Source: an uncultured Prevotella sp.
GTDB lineage: Bacteria; Bacteroidota; Bacteroidia; Bacteroidales; Bacteroidaceae
Direction: 5' to 3'
Length of the DNA: 64,000 nt
Assembly (NCBI GenBank): GCA_945869265.1
Contig: CAMBOI010000008.1
Span: forward strand, 1-64,000
In this document: piece by piece, positions 55,829 through 64,000 of the stretch
How positions within the stretch are numbered: position 1 is the stretch's first letter
Layout of the letters: each line of letters starts with the position of its first letter
Notes under the pieces: model-generated
Databases searched by the model: none
Seen by the model: only the letters and a program-made list of their open reading frames with translations
What the model was told of the DNA's origin: nothing
Program-made: the position numbers and the translations under genes

Positions 55829-58633
55829 TCAATCCTCGATGATCTCAGCCTCCTCGATCACCTCTTCCTCGTCCGAAGCCTTATCCGCCGAACCCGAAGC
55901 ATCAGCAGAAGAAGCCTCAGTAGAAGAATCATCATCCGTGCCATCAGAGTCGGCATAGCCCTTGAGCTCCTCCTGATACTCTCGTTCTATCTTGCGACGG
56001 CGCTCCTCCTTTATATATAATAAGGTGATGGCAATCACGGCGGCAAGAATCATGTAAATCCACAAAGCACTCTCGGAGAGCAGGAAATGCTGGGGCACAA
56101 CCACCTTCAGCGTCTTGATGTCATACTTGTCGGGCGATTCCAGCAGGAATGCCCTCACCTTAAACTCGTATGTGCCGGCAGGCAAATCGCTGTAGGTGGC
56201 AGTGCGGCTCTTGTCGGCATTGTGCCAGTCTTCCTCATATCCCTCAAGCATATACTGATAGTGAATGCGGTGCTGCAACTGATAGTTGAGCGAGGCAAAG
56301 CGGATGGAGAACTCGTCGTCGTGGTCGGGCAATTCCACCTCGCGAGAGTCGGGCACGTAATAGTCGAAATTCTGGGAGAAGCGCGGCGACTGTATCTCGC
56401 CGTTGATCATGAAGTCGGTGATACGCAGCCGCATCACCGAGCCGTTTGCGCTCACCAGTTTGCTGCGGTCAACGATGTAGTAGCCGTTGAGCGTGCCAAA
56501 GAGTATCTTGCCGTTGGGCAGAGTGATGGCCGCATCCTCGGAGCACAGTGTGTCGTCAACACCGTCGAGCATGGTGAACGTGCTGAATATCTGCTTGCGC
56601 ACATCGAAGGAGCACAGGATATGGTCGGTGGCAAACCACACGTTGCCGCGGTCGTCAAAGGTGATGCTCTTGATCTCCTCGGATGGCAGACCGTCCTCAC
56701 TGCCGAATGTGTCGAATACATACACACCTTGACCATAGTCGTCGCAACGCGAAAGACCGCCACCATTCGTTCCCACCCACATCTGTCCGTTGTGGGCGCA
56801 GGCAAGGCACACTACATCCTTGCTCTGCAGATTGTCGAGCTCGTCCTCATTGTCGGCCACAACATGTATCTTCACCTTGTTGTTGTAATACGACATCACC
56901 AGAATACCGTCGGACGAGCCTGCCCATACGCGACCGTATTTGTCGAGGGCGACAGTGCGCATCTTCAGATATGAGTCGTTGGGATAGCTCTTCATCACGT
57001 TGTTGCAGTTGAGGAAGAGGCAGCGCCCGTCCTTCTCGCGCTTCACCACGTTCACTCCGCCTCCGTATGTCGCCACCCAGATATTGCCGTATTTGTCCTC
57101 TATGGTCTTATACACAAGGTCGCTGCTGATACTGTATTTGTCGCCTGGATTGTTGCGATAGTTGGTGATGTCGAAGCCGCCGGCGCACAATGCCCCGTAG
57201 CCGCCGTTCTTGGCGCGGGGCGACAGGCGGAAGAGTCCGTTGCCCTTGGTGCTTATCCAGAAGTCGCCGTGGCGGTCTTTCATTATTCCGTATATTCGGC
57301 CGAAGGGCATTCCCTTGTCCTCGCCTCTGACGATGGTCTTGTTGGTGCCGTCGGTGATGATGAGCGAGCCCTTCTTGTTGCCTATCAGCATCACATTGTA
57401 GTGGGCGTCGTAGTACATGGCGCGCGTCTCGTTCTCGTTGTTCTCTATGGCACTGTCGTCAAATAGTTTGCGCCTCTCGATGTTGCGCTTCTGTATCTCG
57501 AGTTTCTCTAGTCCCTTGCGGCTGGTGGATTCAAACACCACTCCCTCGGGCAGGGCGAGATAGGCTGCCACGGTGTTCGACAAGTCCCATGTGTTGTAGG
57601 GATTGTTGTGGAAATACTCCACCTCGTCGGTGGCGCGGTTGTAATATCCGAATCCGCCGTGGCTCATAGTCAGCCACACCGTGCCAGCCACTTCCGACAC
57701 CTTCACTCCCGTCACGTCGTATTCGGGCACTAGCACCACTTGCGTGAACTCCTTCATGTCGCCCGTCTTCTCGTTGATGCGCGTGATGCCTTGGCCGCCG
57801 GTGGATATCCATATTGTGCCGTAGCTGTCGCGGAAGATGGAGTTGATGGTTTTGCCGGTGTCCTTGATGAGTCGCGGCTCCTGACCGTAGGCACATTCGA
57901 AAATTCTGCCCGACTTGGTGCCGACATACACGTTGTAGCCATTGGAATACATCGCTGTGATGCTCTCCTCGCCCAAAAGGGCATTCTGACTCAGCGACTC
58001 GTGGTTGGCCGTCAGTCGGCGCACTCCCTTGTCGGTGCCCACCCAAAGGTCGCCCTTGTAACCCTCGACCACTACTGTCGGCTTTAGCTGTCCCGTGGTA
58101 ATTAGTTCATTCTGAAAACCATTTTTCGTGTATTTCATCTTGTATATTCCCACACCCTTCATGATAGCAATCACCTCGCCCTTCGACGTTATCGACAGGG
58201 TGTTCTGGGTCTTTAGCATCTCGTGTCCCTTCACGTTGGCAAGAGGATTGACAATGCGGTCCTTCTGACGTTCGAGCATAAACACGCGACCGTCATACAT
58301 CCTCATCCATATGTTCTGCCATTGGTCGTTGACAAGCTCTGTGATGCGGTTGTGAAGCAGCGGCACCTTCGACTGGCCGCCCGTCTTATAGTTGAAGAAA
58401 TTGAATCCGTCGAATCTCGACAGTCCGTTCCATGTGCCTATCCATATATATCCGTAGTCGTCCTGGATAATATTGGCGACGGCATTGCTGCACAGGCCAT
58501 CGTCGGTGGAGTAGTGGGACTGCGACGCGTGCATGGTTTGGCCCTCGGCGCCCTCGACGGCTCCGATGACTAATACTGCCACAAGTGAAATCTTGACAGC
58601 AATCTTCTTGGCTATTTTATTGGTCATTAACAT
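55829..58633 (-). CDS. Two-component-regulator propeller (Reg_prop) and Y_Y_Y protein lacking kinase
   Basis: Repeated DxxGxIWIGTxxGGL blades; YQYMLEGYEEDWHNADKSRTATYSDLPAGTYEFKVRA; TM; short acidic tail. Confidence 0.88.
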   Translation of the reverse strand: MLMTNKIAKKIAVKISLVAVLVIGAVEGAEGQTMHASQSHYSTDDGLCSNAVANIIQDDYGYIWIGTWNGLSRFDGFNFFNYKTGGQSKVPLLHNRITELVNDQWQNIWMRMYDGRVFMLERQKDRIVNPLANVKGHEMLKTQNTLSITSKGEVIAIMKGVGIYKMKYTKNGFQNELITTGQLKPTVVVEGYKGDLWVGTDKGVRRLTANHESLSQNALLGEESITAMYSNGYNVYVGTKSGRIFECAYGQEPRLIKDTGKTINSIFRDSYGTIWISTGGQGITRINEKTGDMKEFTQVVLVPEYDVTGVKVSEVAGTVWLTMSHGGFGYYNRATDEVEYFHNNPYNTWDLSNTVAAYLALPEGVVFESTSRKGLEKLEIQKRNIERRKLFDDSAIENNENETRAMYYDAHYNVMLIGNKKGSLIITDGTNKTIVRGEDKGMPFGRIYGIMKDRHGDFWISTKGNGLFRLSPRAKNGGYGALCAGGFDITNYRNNPGDKYSISSDLVYKTIEDKYGNIWVATYGGGVNVVKREKDGRCLFLNCNNVMKSYPNDSYLKMRTVALDKYGRVWAGSSDGILVMSYYNNKVKIHVVADNEDELDNLQSKDVVCLACAHNGQMWVGTNGGGLSRCDDYGQGVYVFDTFGSEDGLPSEEIKSITFDDRGNVWFATDHILCSFDVRKQIFSTFTMLDGVDDTLCSEDAAITLPNGKILFGTLNGYYIVDRSKLVSANGSVMRLRITDFMINGEIQSPRFSQNFDYYVPDSREVELPDHDDEFSIRFASLNYQLQHRIHYQYMLEGYEEDWHNADKSRTATYSDLPAGTYEFKVRAFLLESPDKYDIKTLKVVVPQHFLLSESALWIYMILAAVIAITLLYIKEERRRKIEREYQEELKGYADSDGTDDDSSTEASSADASGSADKASDEEEVIEEAEIIED

Positions 58634-58821
58634 CTTTTTTTAGTCGGTTATTATAGATTATCATTTGCGAAATTACTATTTTTTTTTGTTTTATGGGGAA
58701 TAATTGCTTCTTTTTTTTCTGGCTTAACCAAAATTAACGCAAAATCGCCCTATTTTCCGTTTTTTAGCCTTAACTTTGTCCTCAAAATCTAACTTTACTA
58801 ACATCTAATTAAAAAAAGAGA

Positions 58822-61356
58822 ATGAAGAAAATAATCTTATCAGCGACGCTCGCCGTCGCAGCACTTATGTCGGAAGCCGCCGACAAGGTGTTCCTCTATT
58901 CGCCTGCCATCGACCAAGGCGTGCATGTGGCTTATGCTGCCGACGAGAGAGCTACCGCATTTTTCAATATCGGACAGATATTCCAGTCGGACTATGCCCG
59001 ATGGGGAGCCGACAAAAAAATGTACTCCGAATTTGCCATCGCGCTCGACGAGGGCGGATATGCTGCCGTCTTCCAGGTGAACGATGTGGCTCCGTGTTTC
59101 GCTGTGGCATACAGTCGCAATCTCGTCACATGGCGACCGCAGGACTATCCCCGCATGAGTCATCAGGGAGTGTTGGCACCGGTGATTGTGGCAAAGGGAG
59201 CAGGGAAATACGACGTGGTGTATCGCACAAAGGACGACAAGTATCGCAAGACGACCACCGACGCCAACTTCAGGCATTTCACCCCCGATGTGCCTGCCAC
59301 TGCCGACGAATATGCCATTGCCGACAAAAAGAGGGCAAGAGCTAAAGTGGGGAATAAGGAATTTGTAGGCAACATACTGACTATCAATGATAACGGAGAG
59401 ACTCTTAGCGGTATCAAGGCATACTTTGCCAAGCAAGCCGACAACAATGCCAAATGGGCGGAGAACTTCGCCGACGATTCCAAGCGATATGCATCGCTCA
59501 TAGCCGCTGGCAAGGCTAAGGCAAAGCTCAACATCAACGTCTTCGGCGAAAAGAAGATAAGCGACAAGCTCATCGGAATTTTCTTCGAGGACATCAGCTA
59601 TGCCGCCGACGGTGGACTGTATGCAGAGATGGTGCAAAACCGCGACTTCGAATACACGCCTGCCGACCACAGCGGATGGAACGCCTTCACAGCATGGCAA
59701 CTGGCGTCGGGCAAGCAGCCAAAGATCGTCACCTCGTCGCCGCTCAGTCAGCAGAATCCACATGCGCTCAGCATCGCTGCCGACACACTCTACAACGAGG
59801 GATGGGACGGAATGGCGCTCAAGGCTGGCGAGAAGTACGACTTCAGTATGTATGTAAAACCATCGTCGGCTAAGTCGTTTGTCGTTGCGCTCGTGGATGG
59901 CAACCGTGTGCTGGCGAGAGCGAGAATTGAAGCCAAAGGCAAGGAATGGGTGAAATATTCAGCAACGCTTACAGCGTCGGAATCCGCCTCTGCCGCTAAA
60001 CTGATGCTTGTGGCTGAGGGCAAGAAATCCGCGCTCGTGGACATGATCAGCCTGTTCCCACAGAAGACTTTCAAGGGAAGGAAGAACGGACTGCGTGCCG
60101 ATCTCGCACAGACGATTGCCGACCTGCAACCGAAGTTTGTGAGATTCCCCGGAGGCTGCATGAGCCACGGCGACGGACTGGATAATATATATAGGTGGAA
60201 ACACACCGTCGGACCGCTTCAGGATCGCACGCCCGACCGCAATATATGGAATTATCATCAGACGCGCGGACTGGGATTCTACGAATACTTCCAGTTCTGC
60301 GAGGACATCGGTGCCGAACCGCTGCCCGTGCTCGCTGCCGGTGTGCCGTGTCAGAACTCCGCTCCCGACGCCAACGGATATGGCGGACAGCAAGGCGGAA
60401 TACCTATGGACGAAATGTCTGCTTATATACAGGAGATTCTCGACATGATAGAGTGGGCCAACGGCGATCCAGCCACAAGCAAGTGGGCGAAGATGAGAGC
60501 CGAGGCAGGACATCCCGCGCCATTCAATCTCAAATACATCGGCATCGGCAACGAGGACATCATCTCGACGGCATTTGAGGATAGATTCTCGATGATATGC
60601 CGAGCCATACGCGAGAAATATCCCGAGATACAGATATGCGGCACGGCAGGACCGTTCCACAATCCGTCGTCCGACTATATCGAGGGTTGGCTCTTCGCAT
60701 TCGAACATCAGGACATCATCGACCTCGTGGACGAGCACTACTACGAGAGCGTGGGATGGTTTGTCAACAATCAGGACTACTATGACAACTACGACCGCAA
60801 GGGACCGAAGGTCTATCTCGGCGAATATGCCGCCCGAAGCGCTCACGGCAATATCGACTGCGCACTGGCAGAGGCTCTGCATCTGTGCGGTATCGAGCGC
60901 AACGGCGATGTGGTGGAGATGACTTCGTATGCACCGATGCTCTGCCACAAGAAGCATCAGAACTGGAATCCCGACATGATATACTTCGACAACGAGACCA
61001 TCGAACTCACTCCGAGTTATCATACACAACGACTCTTCTCGAAATATTCGGGCACTCACTATCTTGACTCTTACATCGACGGACTGCCCGAGGACGCACA
61101 GCGACGAGTGGCTGCCTCTATCGTATGCGACACCAAGACGGGAAAGGGCTATCTCAAGGTGGTGAACACACTGCCGGTGGCTCTCGCACTTGATGTCACA
61201 GGAATGGAAATCAGCGCCGACCGACCATTCGAGGGCTTCAGCGGAAAGCCTGGACAGGAGCGAGTGGAAGTGAAGAGCGGCAAGACGGGCAAGCTCGACA
61301 AGGACGTGTTCAAAGTGGAGCTGCCGCCATATTCGTTTAGGGTAATCGAACTCTGA
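58822..61356 (+). CDS. Alpha-L-arabinofuranosidase, GH51, with extra N-terminal domain
   Basis: FVRFPGGCMSHGDGLDNIYRWKHTVGP, KYIGIGNEDI, VDEHYYESVGWF, VYLGEYAA. Confidence 0.9.
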   Translation: MKKIILSATLAVAALMSEAADKVFLYSPAIDQGVHVAYAADERATAFFNIGQIFQSDYARWGADKKMYSEFAIALDEGGYAAVFQVNDVAPCFAVAYSRNLVTWRPQDYPRMSHQGVLAPVIVAKGAGKYDVVYRTKDDKYRKTTTDANFRHFTPDVPATADEYAIADKKRARAKVGNKEFVGNILTINDNGETLSGIKAYFAKQADNNAKWAENFADDSKRYASLIAAGKAKAKLNINVFGEKKISDKLIGIFFEDISYAADGGLYAEMVQNRDFEYTPADHSGWNAFTAWQLASGKQPKIVTSSPLSQQNPHALSIAADTLYNEGWDGMALKAGEKYDFSMYVKPSSAKSFVVALVDGNRVLARARIEAKGKEWVKYSATLTASESASAAKLMLVAEGKKSALVDMISLFPQKTFKGRKNGLRADLAQTIADLQPKFVRFPGGCMSHGDGLDNIYRWKHTVGPLQDRTPDRNIWNYHQTRGLGFYEYFQFCEDIGAEPLPVLAAGVPCQNSAPDANGYGGQQGGIPMDEMSAYIQEILDMIEWANGDPATSKWAKMRAEAGHPAPFNLKYIGIGNEDIISTAFEDRFSMICRAIREKYPEIQICGTAGPFHNPSSDYIEGWLFAFEHQDIIDLVDEHYYESVGWFVNNQDYYDNYDRKGPKVYLGEYAARSAHGNIDCALAEALHLCGIERNGDVVEMTSYAPMLCHKKHQNWNPDMIYFDNETIELTPSYHTQRLFSKYSGTHYLDSYIDGLPEDAQRRVAASIVCDTKTGKGYLKVVNTLPVALALDVTGMEISADRPFEGFSGKPGQERVEVKSGKTGKLDKDVFKVELPPYSFRVIEL

Positions 61357-61448
61357 CGAAAAAAAATCGAAAAAAGTTGTAGCATATTCTCCTCGCGTCA
61401 CGTCTAAAGTACAAAAACAGAGAAAAATTCAATAGAATATATATATAA

Positions 61449-61931
61449 ATGGAACCCAACGAGAAAGAATTCGCCCAAGTGGTGAGAGAACAGAAGTCAA
61501 CCATCTATACGGTGTGCTATATGTTCTCAAAGGACAATGATGAGGTCAACGACCTGTTCCAGGAGATACTCATCAACCTGTGGAAGGGCTTTGACTCATT
61601 CGAGGGACGAAGCGACATCCGCACATGGGTGTACAGAGTGGCGCTAAACACATGCATCACCATCGACCGCAAGAAAAAACGCAGGCGCGACAAGGAGGCT
61701 AAGGTGGAAATGGACATCAACCTATACGAGGACAACGATGCCGACACCAAGCAGGTGAAGAAACTCTATGAGCGCATCAACAAGCTCGGAGTATTCGACC
61801 GTGCCATCGTGCTGCTGTGGCTCGAAGGTATGCCGTATGACGAAATCGGACAGATAGTGGGAATATCATCCAAGAATGTCTCGGTGAAACTCGTCAGAAT
61901 ACGTGAGGAATTAAAGAATATGAACAACTAA
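61449..61931 (+). CDS. ECF-type RNA polymerase sigma factor
   Basis: DEVNDLFQEILINLWKGFDSFEGRSDIRTWVYRVALNTCI; GMPYDEIGQIVGISSKNVSVKLVRIREEL. Confidence 0.92.
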   Translation: MEPNEKEFAQVVREQKSTIYTVCYMFSKDNDEVNDLFQEILINLWKGFDSFEGRSDIRTWVYRVALNTCITIDRKKKRRRDKEAKVEMDINLYEDNDADTKQVKKLYERINKLGVFDRAIVLLWLEGMPYDEIGQIVGISSKNVSVKLVRIREELKNMNN

Positions 61932-61942
61932 AATCTTATACA

Positions 61943-62536
61943 ATGGAAAATATTAATGAACACAACGTGAATGAACTGGAGGCAATGCGCAGCCAGATGC
62001 AACTGCTCAAGCAGAAACTGGATAATCAGGAGATCATCAACGACCAATTGCTTAGAAACGCTATGTCGGGCAAAATGTCGTGGATAAGGAAGTATATCTG
62101 GTTTAAACTGCTTGTGTTGCTTCCGCTATGTACACTCAATTTCGTGGGTCTTAAACTGATGAATCCCGGACTGTCGATATGGGCTATCGCGTCAATCCTC
62201 TTGCTTGTGCTTGTGGAGATTCTGCTCGACTTTTATATTAATAATATGTCGGCGAGCGACTGGCAGTCGGAAAATTTGTTGCAGACTGCCGACAAGCTTG
62301 TGAAGATGAAGAAGCTCAGATTGTGGCAAGTGGGATTGTCGCTGCCAGTGGCAATTGCCCTTTTCGTATGGCTCTTCTCCGGATTTGAGGACAAGGTGAT
62401 GTATTACACCGTCATTGGTGGAATCGTCGGAGGTGTAATCGGCCTCACGATAGGTATCGCCATTCTCATCAAGATGCAGAGCACCAACGACGTCCTCATC
62501 AGTCAGATACGCGAGATGAAGGATATCCAGGAATGA
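61943..62536 (+). CDS. Four-TM membrane protein with N-terminal coiled coil, downstream of the sigma factor
   Basis: Hydrophobic segments; 11-bp gap to the sigma gene. Confidence 0.75.
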   Translation: MENINEHNVNELEAMRSQMQLLKQKLDNQEIINDQLLRNAMSGKMSWIRKYIWFKLLVLLPLCTLNFVGLKLMNPGLSIWAIASILLLVLVEILLDFYINNMSASDWQSENLLQTADKLVKMKKLRLWQVGLSLPVAIALFVWLFSGFEDKVMYYTVIGGIVGGVIGLTIGIAILIKMQSTNDVLISQIREMKDIQE

Positions 62537-62691
62537 ATCAAGAGTTAATTATTTGAGATTGTAATTTATCATCATTATTTGTCCCTTCGCCGCAGTGATG
62601 CGCCGGAGGGATTTTTTTGTCTCATTATTGTCCCAGTGGATAAAAAGAAAAGCCGCAAAAGGTTGACGAACAACCGATTGCGACTTGATAG

Positions 62692-62764
62692 TTGCGGAGG
62701 CAGGACTCGAACATGCGACCTCCAGGTTATGAGCCTGGCGAGCTACCAACTGCTCCACTCCGCG
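62692..62764 (-). tRNA. Initiator tRNA-fMet (CAU)
   Basis: CGCGGAGTGGAGCAGTTGGTAGCTCGCCAGGCTCATAACCTGGAGGTCGCATGTTCGAGTCCTGCCTCCGCAA: C1xA72 mismatch, A11-U24, CAU anticodon. Confidence 0.95.
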
Positions 62765-62787
62765 ATGTTATTTCTTATTTGCGGGTG

Positions 62788-62795
62788 CAAAGGTA
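62788..62795 (-). promoter_or_regulatory. -7 element TACCTTTG of the tRNA gene
   Basis: CAAAGGTA on + strand, 24 bp upstream of the tRNA. Confidence 0.7.
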
Positions 62796-62897
62796 CTGCT
62801 AAAAATTGAAATAACCAAATAATTCAGCAAGTTTTTTGCAAAAATCACCTGTTTTAGGTAAAAATTACTCTTTTTCTAACATTTTTGCGCTTTTTTC

Positions 62898-62928
62898 TTG
62901 CTTATTTGGCGAAAAATGTCTATATTTG
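62898..62928 (+). promoter_or_regulatory. Promoter of the TetR gene
   Basis: TTG 62898-62900, TATATTTG 62921-62928, 20-bp spacer. Confidence 0.6.
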
Positions 62929-62978
62929 CACACGATAAACCGAATGTGCAATAATAATACATAGGAGGAGACTGTTAA

Positions 62979-63569
62979 ATGTCAATATCGAAAACAAGAC
63001 AAAAGTTGGTTGACGTGGCTCGTCAACTATTTGCCAAAAACGGGCTTGAGAACACTACGATGAACGATATCGCAGTGCAATCGGGCAAGGGCCGACGCAC
63101 GCTATACACCTATTTCAAAAGCAAGGAAGAGGTGTATCACGCCGTGATTGCATCAGAACTCGAACTGCTCTCCGACAAGCTCGACGAGGTGGCTATGCGC
63201 AAAATACGTCCTCAGGACAAGATTATCGAACTAATCTACACGCATCTCAGCATGATAAAGGAAGTGGTGGTGCGCAACGGCAACTTGCGTGCCGAGTTCT
63301 TCCGTAACATCTGGATGGTGGAGAAGGTGAGAAAAAATTTCGACGAGGACGAAATCGACCTCTTCCGCAAAGTATATACCGAGGGAAAGCTGCAGGGCGA
63401 GTTTGATATCGACAACATCGACCTTGTGGCCGACATCACTCACTATTGTATCAAGGGACTCGAAGTACCGTATATCTACGGACGACTCGGACATGGCATG
63501 ACTGAGGAAATGAGCAAGCCGCTCGTGGCCAAAGTCGTGTATGGAGCCTTGGGAAAGGTGAGAAGGTGA
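62979..63569 (+). CDS. TetR/AcrR family regulator
   Basis: TRQKLVDVARQLFAKNGLENTTMNDIAVQSGKGRRTLYTYFKSKEEVYHAVI. Confidence 0.93.
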   Translation: MSISKTRQKLVDVARQLFAKNGLENTTMNDIAVQSGKGRRTLYTYFKSKEEVYHAVIASELELLSDKLDEVAMRKIRPQDKIIELIYTHLSMIKEVVVRNGNLRAEFFRNIWMVEKVRKNFDEDEIDLFRKVYTEGKLQGEFDIDNIDLVADITHYCIKGLEVPYIYGRLGHGMTEEMSKPLVAKVVYGALGKVRR

Positions 63570-63657
63570 GGGGAATTAGGAATTAGGAAACGAAGTTCGA
63601 CGAAGTCAATTAGGAATTATCATATATACATTATTAATAATATAATAAGAAAGAAAA

Positions 63658-64000
63658 ATGGGACTATTAACAGGTAAGACAGCACTCATCACTGGTGCTG
63701 CTCGTGGTATCGGCAAGGCCGTTGCCATGAAATTCGCTCAGGAAGGAGCTAACATCGCATTCACTGACCTCGTGCTCAACGACGACATGGCTGCAGGATT
63801 GGAAGCTACTCGCAAGGAAATTGAGGCTGTAGGAGTAAAGTGCAAAGCATACGCTGGAAACGCCGCCGACTTTGCCGAGACTGAGGCTGTGGTTAAGCAG
63901 ATAAAGGAGGACTTCGGTTCTATCGATGTGCTCGTCAACAATGCTGGTATCACTAAGGACGGACTTATGCTCCGCATGACTGAGCAGCAGTGGGACGCAG
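63658..64000 (+). CDS. fabG: 3-oxoacyl-ACP reductase FabG, truncated by window end
   Basis: MGLLTGKTALITGAARGIGKAVAMKFAQEGANIAFTD, VLVNNAGITKDGLMLRM. Confidence 0.9.
   Translation, partial: MGLLTGKTALITGAARGIGKAVAMKFAQEGANIAFTDLVLNDDMAAGLEATRKEIEAVGVKCKAYAGNAADFAETEAVVKQIKEDFGSIDVLVNNAGITKDGLMLRMTEQQWDA

Noticed and set aside
59959-61401. 480-aa - strand ORF opposite GH51
   Set aside because: Antisense shadow of the GH51 coding region; no motif.
62549-62758. 69-aa ORF
   Set aside because: Overlaps the initiator tRNA gene; spurious.

Overview
The window is a Bacteroidales-type chromosome segment (Prevotella/Bacteroides-like), judged from TAnnTTTG promoters, the LpxC-FabZ fusion, GH2/GH51 glycosidases and a smalltalk-like/HU-like module. 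All identities come from reading the translations; no database search was run. Coordinates 1-43.7 kb are mostly core genes: tilS, GH2, a Pif1-like helicase, PBP1A, miaA, lpxA, lpxC/fabZ, lpxD, pyrF, prfA, purM, aroE, menG/ubiE, hisB, dnaB, ispE, glnS, plus an exopolysaccharide locus (25.3-34.7 kb) and GDP-fucose genes. From 43.8 to 55.8 kb there is an accessory region. It has a BT4734-like/DUF3987 primase-like operon, a second operon of unknown small proteins, an HU-like protein, a smalltalk-like peptide, a clostripain-like protease and a GH25 lysozyme. This region is permeated by a mosaic family of intergenic repeats: TGTCATC, AATCTGTG and CACGGC modules in both orientations. Two inverted ~100-bp copies that differ by one T bracket the ~7-kb primase/HU segment, and a 213-bp hairpin with a perfect 58-bp palindrome sits inside it. 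The same repeat family reappears at the window start, over the 5' end of tilS. A ~185-nt structured ncRNA with its own promoter lies upstream of ribE, and the initiator tRNA-Met is at 62.7 kb. My main candidates for undescribed biology are the repeat-bracketed 44.2-51.3 kb island, the 21-bp/heptapeptide array after tilS, the ncRNA, the pseudo-receiver sugar transferase, and a kinase-less Reg_prop sensor.
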